Of a stretch of 63,439 nucleotides of DNA, positions 1 to 14,200 are shown piece after piece. The position numbers and the translations under genes were made by a program. Under the pieces are notes generated by a model that worked only from the letters and a program-made list of their open reading frames with translations, was not told the DNA's origin and did no database searches. The DNA lies in contig JAYMTL010000118.1 in the NCBI GenBank assembly GCA_036897445.1, forward strand, positions 1 to 63,439. The letters are read 5' to 3'. Origin of the DNA: Pelargonium tetragonum. Its lineage: Eukaryota > Streptophyta > Magnoliopsida > Geraniales > Geraniaceae. Each line of letters opens with the position of its first letter. Within the stretch, counting starts at the first letter, position 1.

Positions 1-2930
1 GCAAACACCAATTACTGACTAAGAAGAATTATTCAGAGGTGGCATTTCCTATCAAACTGAAGAGTTTCTAGGATTATAGAGTTCTAAAAAGAGCAAGATT
101 CTAGTTAGGTTAAAAAGTCAAAAGTACTTGTACTAGTTCCGGGAAGAGTTATCTACACAAGCAAGAGCACGAAGTACATAGTTCGGTGTTCCTATAGTTC
201 TTAATTTCTAATCTGATTCCATTGAAACGAACCTAGCAAAGAAGAAGAGCTTTCCTTATTCCGAGAATGATGTTTAACTCGTAAAGGTAAACTGGTAAAG
301 AGGAGTTCTAAGTCTTAATGGAAAGCATGGAAAATGTTTTATTCCTTGTAGCTCTTAGCTCAGAATTGTAGCTATGAATTTGTATTCTTTTGTATTCTTG
401 AGTTTCCTTATTTCCTTAAGGGGTTATGAGAGTAGCTTATAAGAAGTAAGGTAAAAAAAGGTATTAAGGGAAGGCTGCTACAGATTCTTTCCTTTATTTC
501 ATTCTTGGTTTTCTGAGAGATTTGCTACAAACCAAATAAGAATTGGCTAGTTTCTTATTTCTTATCCAGGATCTTACTGACGTCACTTGCTTTGGAAAAC
601 TAGAACTTCAATCTCTCGAACTATAGATTTAGAATTTCTTTACTAGAACCACAGGGAATACAAAGAGCATCTCTATCGTAGGTCTTTTCTTATTAATAAT
701 GTCTAACTTTAGCACTGAAGTCACACTCTTTTCTTTCAGATGAGGTGGAAAGATATGATAACAAGAGTCTAGTTTTCTTCATTTAAGAGGATGTCAGTCC
801 TGCGGAAGTGAGTCAAAAGTAGGGTTTCGGGTCTTATAGAGTATCCTGTAATGCTATTCACTTCTGTCAGCTAGGGAATTCGCTTGGGTATTAGGAACTA
901 GTCCTGTTAATTAGGACTTATGTATTCGTATGAGGTTCTAGGTTTGAAAGGTAACCGTTCACAAGTTAGGGATTTCACATGTATTAGTTTATGGGCTGTT
1001 AGTAAATTACCCTTAAGCTCGTTGAATTTTCCTCAACCAAGAGAGTATCCTGCTATTCCTTCAGTTTTAGGTACTTTGTTAGCAAGAATTCCCTAAGAAA
1101 GACTTCCAGTTAAGATTTTCCTCCTTATTAGCTTGTCGGCTTAGTAATTTCCCTTGTGTTAGCAACTACTTTTGTCTTGGGCTATTGAGGAACTCCGCTC
1201 GTATGAGAGAATGAAGCTATGGGTACTGCGGCTGTAAAGGAAGAATCTCTAAGTTACACACCTCAATCTGTACTGGATTCCCTCTTCCCTCTGTACTTAC
1301 TCTCTGAATATGGAAGTCCTTAATCGGGTAGGTTCCTTCCATTAGCAAATAAAAAGATAGGCTTTTCCTTAACCAAGTTAGGAATCTCAGAAAGAGCTTT
1401 GGACTGTCCACTTTAGCAGCTAATAATCAATCCCTGAATCAATAGACTTTCCAGTAAAGGGTTTGACCTTGAGGATTAGGAGATAGAGTTTGTTAGCTTG
1501 GGAATTAGGATCCCTGTATTAGACACTGGTGAAGAATCTAGGATCTTGCATGAAAAGAAAAGGGATTCCAAGGCCTTAAATAGCTTTCTTTCTTCCGTTT
1601 AGTGTTTGGTTACCTATTCTCAACCATGTCAAGGGTTTCTCATGTGTATTCGTGGTCAAGCTAGGAGTTCTTGTAAGCAGATATGAGAGAGTTCTTAGTT
1701 TTATTAAAGGAGATCAATTTTTGTCTTAGTTCTAGGAATTCCCTCTTTCTTTTTCTTTTGTATTCTGGGTTTGACTCTGCAAGGAACCTCTTCTTTCGAG
1801 AGTAGATTAGTTATTTACTCTCTGAATTGTATTCCTCAGTGTAATGTAATAGTATACAGTAATGGTAGGAATTAGGTAGGGGATGCTGGTAACATATTAT
1901 CTAACGTTGTATTCTTAGTTTGTATTCGCATGAGGGAAAGCCGCCCTTTGCCAGTGAAGGTGAAAGCAATTGCAGCTCTATTCTGTACAATACTAACGCG
2001 TTGCCTTTTTGATTCCTATTAGGTAGGATCTTCCTAACCTATCTATAAAATCCTATTTAGAAGAAGATTTTAAGGAACCGACAAAGAGTAACAGAAGACT
2101 TAGGTTTTAGTTGTTTAGGCCAGTCCAAGCTATGCTGCTAAAGGAAAATAGGGTAGTTGGGATAGCAGGTGTTGCTGTTATAAGGTATTCCTGGGCTTTT
2201 TTTCTTGACTTTGACAGTTTTGAGCTAATTCGATTTTCTGGAACTGGAGTTTATGAAGGAGTAGTAATTCCTTGTTTAAAGGTTTAAGAAAAACCCTATT
2301 TGTAGCTAAAGAAGCTTTAGATTCTAATGCTTATTCTGGAATCTAGGGAAATCAAAGTAACTGATTCGAGTCTAACTAATCAAAGTCAGTCCCGTGTGTT
2401 GCTTTAGACTCCTTCTTTAAGAGGATAGCTAGAAGTTTCGTTTAGTGAATTTCATTTAATAAGAGAACATTACGATGTCTTTACAAACCAGTTAGGACAT
2501 TTCATTGTACTCATTAGCACCTAACTAGAACTTGTTCTAACAGATCTAGGAACTGAAAGGAACCAATACAATCTTTATTGTAAGAAGCTTATAGCCGGTT
2601 AAAGAATTCTAGTCTATAGAAGGCTAAGGAATTCCAGTCTTCTTCTGTGTACGCCGGAAAAGGATGATAACTTCTGCTTTGTATTAGTTGTTATTTTCTT
2701 CTGTTGTTGAAACAGAAGGATTCCTGATTGAGGTAAAGGAGTCTTCGATTTTTGTATTCTACCGAGATAGATGGCAAAGGTTTTCAAGATTCTTATGCGA
2801 AGGACCCGGTCTTGCTAGTGTCAAAGATACTAAGAATCTCTTAAAAGTGAGTATCTGAGTAACTGGAACTCCTTTCCGTAAAAAAGAGTTCCAGTTTTTA
2901 AGAATTTTAAGAAGGAGTACTGCAAACTGC
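1..2930. other. Gene-free, islet-poor block with G-rich top strand
   Basis: No gene recognised. The texture differs from the DNA that follows at about 2.93 kb: few G/C clusters and an excess of G over C on the top strand (hand count 18 G to 7 C at 2101-2160). Open frames are short and match no family known to the annotator. It resembles ordinary plant mitochondrial spacer. Confidence 0.5.
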
Positions 2931-5130
2931 GGGGGGTATACTAAGAGCTAAGAGACCTGCTTTATCTAATGGATCTTGAATGGATGCCAATGAGCCAGTA
3001 AGTTCTTTTAACCTTTTAAATGCAACTTCCGCCTTTTTAGTTTTTAGTACAGGATACCCCTAAACGAAAATTGGAAATCCTTTCATTACAGGGGCGCTCT
3101 TTTGCTTATATAAATTTTGGTTAAACTGTGGGTCACAACGGGGCGCGGTAAAAGAATTTTGAGATGTATAGTATTCCCGACTCTTTCCGTTTTAAAGAGC
3201 AGGGAAAATAGGGGTCCGCCCTTCTGATCTTCTTATAAAGTAACGGCCCGAAAAGAATGATTTTTAATGTTAGGTTTACGTCTGCGAATGCTCGAGAAAG
3301 CGTAATTTTAAGGGGAAGCCCTGTAAGAGCTTTGTCACTAAAAAGATGCTGGAATTGAAAAAGGCGATATAGATAAGGCCCTTACTCTTGATTTTACCTG
3401 AAAATCAAGACATTGAAACTTACAGGACTGCCTAAACCATTAGTAAAAAGGACCTGAATTGCTAAAAAAGATTCTACACTTACTTCATTGTGCTAAAAAA
3501 AAAGAATTTAGTATTCATCAGACACAGGGATCTCCTTTGCAATTACCAACCGCATCGGGAAATCCGGCCCGAAGATTCGTAGGAATCAGAAAGAAAAAGA
3601 GACTTTAACTCGCTAAACAAATTAGTTAGATAGAAATTCTTCCTATTTGTCATTTGTAGGAATAAGCCGTTGTGAACAAGTAACTAAAACACTTATAAAA
3701 GGAAAAGTTTTCCGAAGGTTCGAATTTTAACTACTTAATTAACGTATAGGTGGGCGCTGCCAACACTGTCTTCAATAAGAAATAAAGAAAGGGGCGGGTT
3801 TTTTATCTTTTTCGGAACGTACAGGACAGAGAGACTTTTGTTATAAAAAAACTTTTTAAGGAATTCCTTAGGTTATTCTCAAAATGACTTGTCCCTAATT
3901 ATGGAAGTAGTCTAGAGGATATTAGCTTTTGAAATTACAAATAAAAGAATTGAAACTTTAAGGTTTAGCCGGAGGAGTCTCCTTTTTGTCTTAGTCGGGT
4001 ACCACACTATCTAAACTAAAGTGACGTAAATGTTTAAAGAATAATATTATGAGTAACCCGCGGTAGAATACCGGCAATTGTGGTGCTTTTTTATTGTAAT
4101 ACAATCAGCTTCACTATACTAGGGTTCCCTAGTTTTAGAATGAAAGAGTTCCTGGTTATTAGAAAAAGTACTCAAATCCGAGATACTAATTAAACGCAAA
4201 TTTGGGCGAGTGTAAGAAAGAGATCTATCTCTAATAATTCTCAAAAAGGACCCCTTTTTAATTGAAAAAAGAGTAGGTTTATATCTATTTTCTTTTGAAT
4301 GTATAAAAAGACATATCCCCACAAAAGTCTTGCTGGAATGCACCCGCCTTGGGATCCTTTTAGGTACAAAGTAAGTCGCAACGCAAGCAAAAGGGTTTCC
4401 CTTAATTATTAGCAGAGAACCTGGCACTGTAATTACAAATTTCCAGAGCTTTTTTTTATAGTGGAATTCCGTGAATTTATATACCCAACAGAATTTTTTT
4501 AGAGGAAACAACTCCTTATTAAAGATTTTAAGAAAGGTTCTACTCTCGTATTTCATTCTAGATCCAACGGAAATTTTCATTTACAATATTTGTTCCTCCA
4601 TTAACCTGTTATATATTTATAGAATAAATACACTTAAGGTAACACTCAAAAGATCCTTATTTTCTTAACCTACAACCTACTAAAAGAAAAACTAGTAGAT
4701 AAATTTCTTAGGTTTTCATATCTCCTACTATAGCAGGTTACTTGAAAAAGGAGGAATTTTGAATGCTTTTCATAAGCGTTCTGCGTAGACCTTCCCTGCC
4801 AGATAGATAGAAGCTCTCTACAAATAGTTTGACAATAATGTGGAATCAATCTCTGCATTTATAAATCTATAAGGGAATCACAAGATTTCCCTTTTGTTTA
4901 TTTATAAAAACTTTAGTGTAGCTTTTAATATCTTAGGAAAACTCTTCTGAAAGAGCTAGGGTTTAAAGCTGCTATTAAAAAATAAGTGAGACATGATACA
5001 TATATGATTATGATCCATACAAGCAAGGGTGCAATAGTACTAAAATTATGTACTTTAATGAATATTTCATTAAGATGTTCTACTTCACTTTATATAGTAT
5101 AGTGGTGTAAAATTTCTTCCTAGTTTAGTA
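2931..5130. other. Gene-free, islet-rich DNA with dense small hairpins
   Basis: No gene recognised. A/T-rich DNA with a G/C cluster every few tens of bases. Several clusters are perfect small inverted repeats: AGGAG-T-CTCCT at 3973-3983, CTAGGG-TT-CCCTAG at 4129-4142, AAAAAGG-ACC-CCTTTTT at 4243-4259 and AAGGG-TTT-CCCTT at 4391-4403. It contains the longest open frame of the window, on the minus strand at 4119-4580. Confidence 0.55.
4119..4580 (-). other. 153-codon open frame, probably not a gene
   Basis: This is the longest open frame in the window. The product would be strongly basic, with many Lys and Arg residues from start to end, no evident membrane segment and no motif that could be assigned. 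It spans three of the small G/C hairpins, whose translations give recurrent Gly-Asn-Pro or Arg-Glu-Pro-like stretches. That argues for an accidental frame through spacer. A rough composition-based estimate puts the longest chance frame near 120 codons, so 153 is only mildly unusual. A short plus-strand frame overlaps its 5' part. No function is proposed. Confidence 0.15.
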
Positions 5131-5885
5131 TAGAAACCTATGTCTGATTGGACTTTGAAGTCTTTTGCATTAGGGGTAAGTTAAGAGCAGCAAAACCTCT
5201 ACATTTTGACATTCCAGGAAAGATATTGCCTCACCTTTTGACTGATGCCCCCATTCGAGTCAAAGATTTTTGGATACAACTCACATTTTTAACTTAAGAC
5301 TTTTGGACTCAAATCCCTCTTTCTATAAAGTGCCCCTTTTCGGATTGGCTGGCTGTAACCCAACTCTGTCCTGTAAAAGAATTTCTAATCAAACCCTTTC
5401 TTTAAAGAACCCGCAAAATAGATCTCTATCCAAAAAGGGAAAACTCTGACTCTGCCACACCTTTTTTGTTAAGCCTGCTTCTTCTGATTGATCTATACCC
5501 TTTACTGCATCCCTAATAAAAAACCCTTCCAACTTAGTTCCAATCTTCTATAATCAACCCAAGATTCTGATTTTCTTTGAACCTTCTAGGATTTCCCTTC
5601 TTGACATGACTTGCTCCTAAACGAATCCCGATCAACCTTAGAACTAGACAGGTACTCTGTCTCACTAGTTTACTCTCTCCTACCCACTTTAAAGAATGAA
5701 AAAGTTTCAATGAAAGAATGAGGACTTCTGACACTAGATCTAGCAAAACCTTCAAGCGCTCCCACTTTACCTTAGCTTCTCCACTTTAGAAGTAGAACCC
5801 GAGAAACAGACACCGTACCCCTACAAGCAAGAAAAGCTAATAACAAAGGAAGACTCATTCCTAAGTTTTATACCTAGAATCTCAA

Positions 5886-5902
5886 TGATCTGCTGTTTAG
5901 GT
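5886..5902 (+). repeat. 17-bp direct repeat, copy 1
   Basis: The word TGATCTGCTGTTTAGGT occurs here and again at 6348-6364, 462 bp downstream in the same orientation. Flanking bases differ, so only the short core is shared. Confidence 0.8.
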
Positions 5903-6347
5903 GCTTAGTTAGGATTCTCCCCTATTCGATTTTACCTCTTTAGCACCAATTTTATTGTACCTATTTTGAATGATTTGCTTTATAATAAGGGATTTCCTTT
6001 TTCTTTGCTAGCCTTTTAGCTAGATCGGGAAATCAGAAACCTGGAAACGCAGGAATAAGCAACTGTTAATGTTAATGGCAGTGAATCAATCTCTAACTAA
6101 AGCTAAGAAAACCAGTTAGGGTAGGGATTCAACAAAAAACCCAAGATTGAACGTTTAGGTACCAAGTCATTTACCTATGTCAACGAATGCCTATTTGACT
6201 ACTTGGAATTTCCTGAATTTACATTAGAGAGTAGAGCTATAGAGATTCACTCTTAATAACCAGGTCAGGAAGGAGCATAAAGAACAACTACTTACTTTCT
6301 AACTAAAGAAAGTAATACGAATGAAATAGAACATTCTAGAATGGCTT

Positions 6348-6364
6348 TGATCTGCTGTTTAGGT
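6348..6364 (+). repeat. 17-bp direct repeat, copy 2
   Basis: Second copy of the 17-bp word found at 5886-5902, within the same C-skewed block. Confidence 0.8.
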
Positions 6365-7000
6365 ACCCTGTAAGTTTGTCTATCCGACCGATTTCATAAC
6401 CCTTTCTTAATGTCTTTTTAATCCCTTCCTTTTCTTTCAATTTACTGCAGAGCTTCTAAAGTCAAGATTGACTCTGCCCTCCCCTTTAGAAAAGATCCCC
6501 ACCTATCCCCACCTAGAATATCTTGAATCTTTTATTATCTTATTGATTGTCCATAAACCCGAGAGGGGGCGCTAACGCAACTCTCAAAACCTTTCCTTAA
6601 TAGCTTAAGACTTCCTTCTTTGCCTTACTTCTTATTTGAGTTAGACTTCGATTTGTATTCTGTATACCTGCCATACAAGCTATAACTATACCCGTGCCTG
6701 CACTCCCCTTCTTTTTTATTAGATATGGTACTACCCGCCCCAAAAATCTTCTTCATGATACCTTTCTTATGAGCGGTACCTGTCACTTTCTTAGTCTTTA
6801 CTTTACCTATACTAGCAGTTATTCTAATATCTGTATGCCTATAGTCTTGATAGTTAGTATATAGTCATCTTATCTTACTATTAGGAGTTTCCCCTTAACT
6901 ATTATAGTAGTAGTTCTTAGTTGTATATTTCTTATTATTGATTTGACTCTTAGGGTAGGCCGCCTCTCTTCTTTGTTACTTTTTCTATCCAGAGTTCTTT

Positions 7001-7480
7001 CAACTTCACTTAACTGAAGGGTATGTCTTCCAATGAAGGCAGCTTTTTTACGAGGGTCGTCGGGTAAGCTTTTTTCTATATAAAATCAGTTTCTAATCTT
7101 CTTTGTTTAAGAGGAAGAATCTTAGTGGATATAGTAGAAGTACAACAACACTTCTCCCTTTAGAGTGAAAGTCAAGCAAAAGGAATAGAAGCTTCTGGTA
7201 AAGAGGTAGTTAGCTTTGTTTTCTCGTTTCAAGTTAGATTTGACAGGATATTCGTAAATTCAGTTTAGTTAGAAGGAGTTTGAATTTCCTAAGGACCTAA
7301 GTAGGAAGATTCCAAGGTTTTTACTCGATGGATAATGCAGGGAGTCTACCCTGAATAGTCAAATCAGATGCAGCAGTTCTTGTTTCTCTACTTTAAGGGA
7401 GACCTTAATAAACAAGTAAGAAACTCAGTTACGGGAGCCCTAGTCCAGATAGTCTTAGGGGTTATTTGCTCTTTATTTGC
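7001..7480. other. Gene-free, islet-poor block with G-rich top strand
   Basis: No gene recognised. It continues the islet-poor texture of the preceding block, but the strand bias reverses: hand counts give 13 G to 5 C at 7201-7260 and 15 G to 7 C at 7261-7320. The switch lies near 7.0 kb. Confidence 0.45.
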
Positions 7481-8197
7481 CGTAAAACCTGACGACGATA
7501 TATAAATTTAGATACAAGCGCAAGGGAAGTTATATTAAATTGAAACTAAAAAAGGGTGAGTGCCTTATTTCAGAATTTCCTGCACTTATTATATTATAAA
7601 GAATTACACAAATGAGGAGTAGCTTAAAGTTTACAAGTAATTCACTACAGTTTCAGGGGTCTACTAGGCACAGCCTGGGCATATAGTACAGAAAGTCAAA
7701 AAATTAAAAAATTCATTGTACGTACCCATTGGGCACCCGTTTTAGTTCACTCAAAGACCCACTTCAGGAGATATGTTTGATCACCCAGAAAAAAGGATGG
7801 ATATAAGAAATTTAACAATTACTATGTAAGTCAAACCTGTTGACAATGAATGAATTGCGAGTATAACTAGGGGGCTTTTGCCATTAAGATTAGTAAATGA
7901 ACTGAGAAGGAGCTCCTATTGGATTACTCTCATTTTATAATATTGTAAAGGACACCCTAGTTTTGAATTTCAAATTCTTTAGTAATCTTGTCTTTTTGTT
8001 CCCCCTTGACTGCATAGACTTCTCTAGTGAGTGGGGGTAAGTATACCTCATCAAAAATTCTCTATCAGTTTCATACGCGAGTCTTTAGCCTGGCTGTTTT
8101 GTTATTAACTACTTTATGAAACTGGGTTTTCTCTTTTGTATCTTTCCTATTTCGCCCCGCTTAGTGGAAGACTTTATACGACGACGAATAAGAGATG

Positions 8198-8212
8198 TAT
8201 ATATATATATAT
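8198..8212. repeat. (TA)n microsatellite
   Basis: About 7.5 uninterrupted TA units in A/T-rich spacer. Confidence 0.85.
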
Positions 8213-11200
8213 TTTCTATAAAGAGAAAGTTCTCGATTTGTAGCTAGACTCTGTATCTTTCTATTTGGCTATACCTGGAACTTCTTTATAGGAGCCCTCT
8301 TGCGGCCTGGACCAGCTAAGATGTGACTCCCTAGCTTATGGAGCTAAGTACCTGTCTTGTGGGTTATACCTTCCTTATCCTTAGGAGCTGGAAAACTACT
8401 GCGGGTTCAAATTAGTTCTAATTTGATCTTTTGGAAGTCATTTTATAGGATTACTCACGGGTTTATTTAAAATATTGAAATTCTAGGAATAAAAAAGTAC
8501 CCTACCTAAAAGCTTTAGCTTCAAGTTTCCATAATAGTTAGGGAATCTCTTACTTCAGTAAGGAGTTTAGCTATCAGGGTTTCCTAGAGAATCTTACTTA
8601 TGTATATAGAATATTTTGACCAGCTCTATCAAGATTATGAAGCTTTTGGGTTTACAACTCTAATGTTTTTCATTTTATTAGTTAGCTGGTTCCTTTAAAA
8701 GGAAGTTGCCGCTTGGGGGTCGCACTTTGTATAATAAATACACTTCTTAATATAAAATTACCTTATCAAACTAGTCTAACTTGCTGTCTACCTGGAGCCT
8801 CAGAGCGGGGCCGTCTAACTTGAGGGGTGCTCATTAGGACACTAAAACTAAAATTTAGAATCAAGAATGGAATCCCAGAATCTAGGTTTCCTTATTCCTT
8901 ATTTTTTATAGCCCAGAGCTCTGCTCTATGAGTAAAGAAACAGCAACTTTTAGCTTATAAAGGTTATCTAATTTAGGGGCAGAAGCTTGTAAAAAGAAGA
9001 TAAGACATGAATTTGGGCGGGTTTTCTACTCTTGGGGCCTCCAGGTTTCCGAGTACTCTATAAATATTAATGAAATGCCACCCTAACTATATCTATATCT
9101 CAAGGGTCCCTCCTTTTCAAAGCCAGCTATACACTCTTTAAAGACCTCTTCTTATTACACTTGAAATTACAACAACTCCGAACCCTCAACCTTAGAAGGA
9201 AATTTATACAATATCAAAAGGGGACCTAAAACAAACCCTACGGGGCTCAGCTACGTCCAGATGACGAGAACTCATAAATTAAAAAATCGCACGAAGCTCC
9301 TTACTAGACAAAGGAGGGCCCATAGCCCATATTAGATAGATAAGTCTTTTCAAATAATAAATATAAGAAATCTTATAAACAAAAAACTGTAGCAAACCAG
9401 AGGCATACTTCGGGTTTCTAATATTTAAAATAAGAGTCCTGTGAAGTAGAACTTATAAATGTAGTATAATAATAGGGAGTATTCTAGAAGCGTTGTACCC
9501 TTTCTTATATTTATTATATAATAGCACTGCAGTTACAGGAACTCCCAGGAATTCGGTATCAAGGAACGTAGGCTCGGGTCTCCTACGAAAAGAGGTGTAT
9601 AATTATAATGACTTTTGCTGATAGACTTCGGTTTTCCTTTTTAGAGGAAAGTGAAACTCAATTGACAAAGAGGAAAACGAAATGCATGGGGTCCCCTTTT
9701 GATTTTTTGAGAGAGAAGAAAGATCCAAATGGGAAGTAGGCTAAAAAGTACTTTCTTACTTATGATAATCCTAAACGAGAACCTTGTATAATTTTTATAC
9801 TACAGACGTTTTCAATCTCGAAGGATAAGATAAGAAAGAACTTTAGAAGATTTAGTGGCCCTGTGTCCAAGTTAGGGGGAGGGAAGAACTCTTGCATTCA
9901 TTCTAGAGCAGTAAGTGTTCTTGCTCTCTTTGTTTCAAAAAATTACTAGATCAATAAATCCTTTTGTTCAAAAAAAGGTTACAAAAAATAAGACTGGTTT
10001 TATACTTTGTTCTGACTTAAAATTTTTTTGAAGTTATAAACATGGACCTCTAATTATCCTTTTTCTTACCCTATCTAAAAGGTGCCCTACTAACCATTAA
10101 CATCTTAATATGTAGCATAGGCAGTGGATAGTTTTTTTACAGTAGGGGCTTGCGCCTTTACAGATTTGGAGGTTATCTACGATACCTTCTCCACGACAAT
10201 GCTAGTTAGTGCTATAACATATTAGAGTTCCCTTCAAAACATTAACATTAAGTTCTAATCTGTTCCGATATACTTCTATTTTGTTGTCTAGGCTAGGGAT
10301 TCCTATGGATAGTGAATAAGGGTTGTGGTTGTTTCCTTTATTGCTCTTTTGAAAAGGGTCCTTAAAAGTTTGAAAATTTTGGTAACTTAAGCAAAAAAAA
10401 AGGGTAAATTATAGAATATCCTTCTAACTTTTGAAGTTTTGTAAAAGGAGGGGAATAAAAGCGTTAATTTTTAAGTTAAGTTTTCGTAAGAGTTTCTTAG
10501 TAGCTATGTTAAGCTTTTAGCACTCTCGAAGTTAGGCAAGACTTATTTGTAAAGTAATTGGAAAATAACCTTGACTTAGTGGATGCCCCATTTATCTTTC
10601 TAGTTTTTGTGTACGGATACTCATAAGGATAGTTTTCAGTAATTATTTCGAGCACCTGGCGCGCGTTCTAACAGGGAATCCTGATATATATCTTTCTGCT
10701 ATCCCAACAAGGGACATTAATAACAAACAACTTACACGAGTTCGAAGGTTTCTTGAAAACTTATAAAAAGTTCTGCAGCATAAATAGCAGGAACGGGGAT
10801 ACCACAAATAAATAGAATATAATAGATAGACACTTATTCGTTTGGTAATTAATTATGTCAATATGTATCTATTTAGTTCTCAAAAACGAACTCTGCCTTT
10901 ACTAATCTAGAATGAGAATGAGCGCCCTATTGTGTCTATATTTGGGATGCCTATAATAGTTTGATAAGAAAGTCGGGTAATTATAAACTAAATTGGAAGA
11001 TTAAGAAAGAAATATCATCCCCTTTCTTTCCCGGAAACACCTAGGTATGCAAACTCAGAAAACAAGAAAAAATTCCCTGTAGTCTATCTTTATTTCGGAG
11101 AGCTTTCTCAGGGACGGACGCCTCTAAATTCTAAATCTTCCTTTTCTGAACTGTACTTAAACGAGGTCCTAGAGGTACTTCTAAAACCCTTTTCTTATAT

Positions 11201-14200
11201 AGTAACTCTTTTAGCATCACTGCCCCCTTTACTACGAACGGGTTCCCTTTCAAAACTCTTTTTTCTCTTTCTTAAAACCAAAAGCCATAGATATCCCCTT
11301 ACCTTAAAAAGCTAGCCATGACACGTGAAATTCCTTATTTATTCTAAATTTCATTTCACAAAGTATCCGCTGTTAAGTGCGCTTTCTGGTATAAAATTGA
11401 TTTAGGAAAAGCAAGATAATTTGAAAGCGGTTTATAGTCCGTGAATGCTAGATTCTTGTTTAGTACAATGACACAAAACTTTTGAGAAAAAAGAGGTTTT
11501 ACTTATTTACTAACTTTTTTAGATCTATTTTACGAACCGGGATACTACAAATTAAAAAATGTTAGATCCTCGATTCTTTCTATTTCTAATAATAAACAGA
11601 AGGAAATCTCCCACTATTAAGTTTGTCATTTACATATTCTTTCTTACTAGGGACAAAAAGAAGGGGAACCCGGCGCGTTTAACTGGGGAAAGCAGGACTC
11701 TAGATTCATGCTTTTTGTAAATAATAGTTTAGAGTCAAACCTAAAAAAAGTACCAAGTGCGTCTAGCCAGAGCCTTATAAAGGGGTTCTTATCTAGCTTC
11801 ACTCAAATTACACTACAAACACTGGGACCCCCATGAGTTCAAACTGAAAAGGACTCTATATTACAGCGGAAATCCTGGGGCAACCTTACCTTAACTGAAA
11901 AGTGCACTGAATTTCATATTACAAAACGTTCTTTTGATAACTAGGGCCACCCGAAAAGTCTAACTAAAAAGACAGGCCGCTTTATAAAGCATTTAAAGAA
12001 AGAATAACCAGAGTGTGCTATGATCCAAAAAGTATCTTCAGAAAAACTCTTAAAGGAAAGCTTTTAGCGGATTGGATCCCATAAGTCAAGCGGTTTTTAA
12101 TCACTTTGGTCTAAATACACTTACATTATAGGAGCTCAATAGGTTAGAATTCTAATTGTGACAAGCGAAAGCTCCTTAATTAATTACCATGAAAGAAATT
12201 CAAAACAATGAAAACTTATGGGAAAGCATAACTATTTAAACATATATAGGGACCAAATCCTAGCTATCAATACAGGTATCCAGAATATTTGTACACGGAA
12301 TACAAGGTTGTCCTAATGTCAGGGTTCTTACTATACTGAGAGACTTTCCTTCATAAAAAATATAGAAAAAGTGTCCCTTTTTAAGGCAAACTCCTATATT
12401 TTAATAAGGATTTACAAGTTGAAATGATAATTTTTATCGCGGGCAGAAGTATAAATACCCTGCAACAAGTTAACCAGAGAAAGCCTAATCTAAGATGTAT
12501 ATAGAAAGCCCCGCTCGTCCATGTAAAGTCCTAATAATTTTTAATATCTAAATCGCAATGAGTGCTCCGTTTCTTAAAAGTTTTTTTGACAAAAATCTTG
12601 GGGATTTCCTTTGAGTATCTTTATGACAGTAAAAAGCTAGATTAGGGTGCTAGTTGCTAATTTTATAGAATAGACCTAGTAAACCTTTCACACTATACTA
12701 TAGGTACCCCAAAACAAGACCAAAGAAGCGCCCTCCTAAAGTCTTGTTCTTTAGTTCAGATTTTCGAGGATTGCTAAAAAGCAGCGGGGCAGGTAAGTAC
12801 TATAATCCTTTTCTATATTAATTTGTAGATACTTTGTTTACTAAGCTAAGTACTAAGTGGAAGTGGCTCCTAGTATTTACTAATAAAAAGCTAATATAAC
12901 TATTACCAGCGATCCTTAAGGAGCTAAAGAGGCCCCTGAGTGTACCCCTGGATTTCCCTTACTAAAAAGGAACCCGCTGACAAGTCTTACTTGGCTCCGG
13001 TGAAGCCCTTGTGAAGTCACGGTACTATATGCTATTGTTTACTCATCTAATTCTTTAATAAAGTAGAAGTACTTCGACGTCTTTTTATTATAGAACAAGC
13101 TAAAACTGACTATATATAAAAGTTTTGTGTATTAAAGTGCAATCCTCTTAGACTTGCTCTCTTTACTATAGGTATCCTCACCACGCTTTAGCGATAGAGC
13201 CCTCCACGCAATTTATCCGAAATGAAACGCCTATTTATACTGAGATTTGCTTTGAAAGGCCGAAGCTTGTGTAATTAAAAATGAAAACCTTGAAAAAAGA
13301 TTAAAAGGGAAAATAACCTACTTCTTATACTACGTTTTGAAATGTACTCAAAGAGGAAACCTCGTTTATTGTTTATTACCTCCAAAAAGTGTTTAAAGAG
13401 CCGCGCACCATCTTTCTTTACAAGAATGCATTGTAATGTATTCTATATTTATACAAAAGAATATCTACCCCCATACTTTTTTAATAAGAATAGTAAAAAG
13501 CGTGGACCCAGCTTTACCGTTACCGACTGCTACTAAAGTCTTGCTTTTTTTATTTTAAAACCGGGTATAAAGTACTGCACAAAGGGAAACATCCAGGCCT
13601 TTTCAGCCAACAATCTAAGGAAACCCGGATCCTCTTTTACTAACTTTTTTGTAATCCCGTCACTCTTGTTTAGGAATACCTTATCATTGCAAATCTAAAA
13701 GCGGATTTAAGTTCTAAGCTTTTTGGTTTCTTCTCCTCTACCTAGATTTTTCTAAAAGTACTTTGAAAGGACCTTTCAAGGATTTCCTTGTTCAAGAGGT
13801 TTAGATCCAGTTTTCGTTATGCCCTAAATAAAAGCATATTAGTAGCAGGTTTTTCCTAGGATTTTTGAGGGGTTAAGCAATTTGAGACGTAAAGGATTCT
13901 TTCCAAGACATTCGCTCTAACTCTAACTTTTTTTATTTTAGGGGGCACCCTTTGATAAATAACCAAAAATTGGATAAGGCGCAGAGGAATCGATAAGAAT
14001 CACATACGTTCCATTCAAAACCAAAGTAAATCCTCCACCACTCTATTTAGAATTTATAATTAAGCAGATCCCAGCACTCGGATATATAGAAGTAGAAGGA
14101 ATCCTTATATCTCAACTACAATTTCTTTCTTGATCATGTTTTATCTTCTAAGAGTTCTGCCTCGATTTTCAGGGAATCCCTTTTCATTTCTACACATTCT

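Larger units (their letters stand above)
5131..7000. other. Gene-free, islet-poor block with C-rich top strand
   Basis: No gene recognised. Few G/C clusters, and C exceeds G strongly on the top strand (15 C to 5 G at 5281-5340). It holds a 17-bp direct repeat at 5886-5902 and 6348-6364. Stretches such as 6660-6930 translate into short hydrophobic pieces, but stops recur in every frame. Confidence 0.5.
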
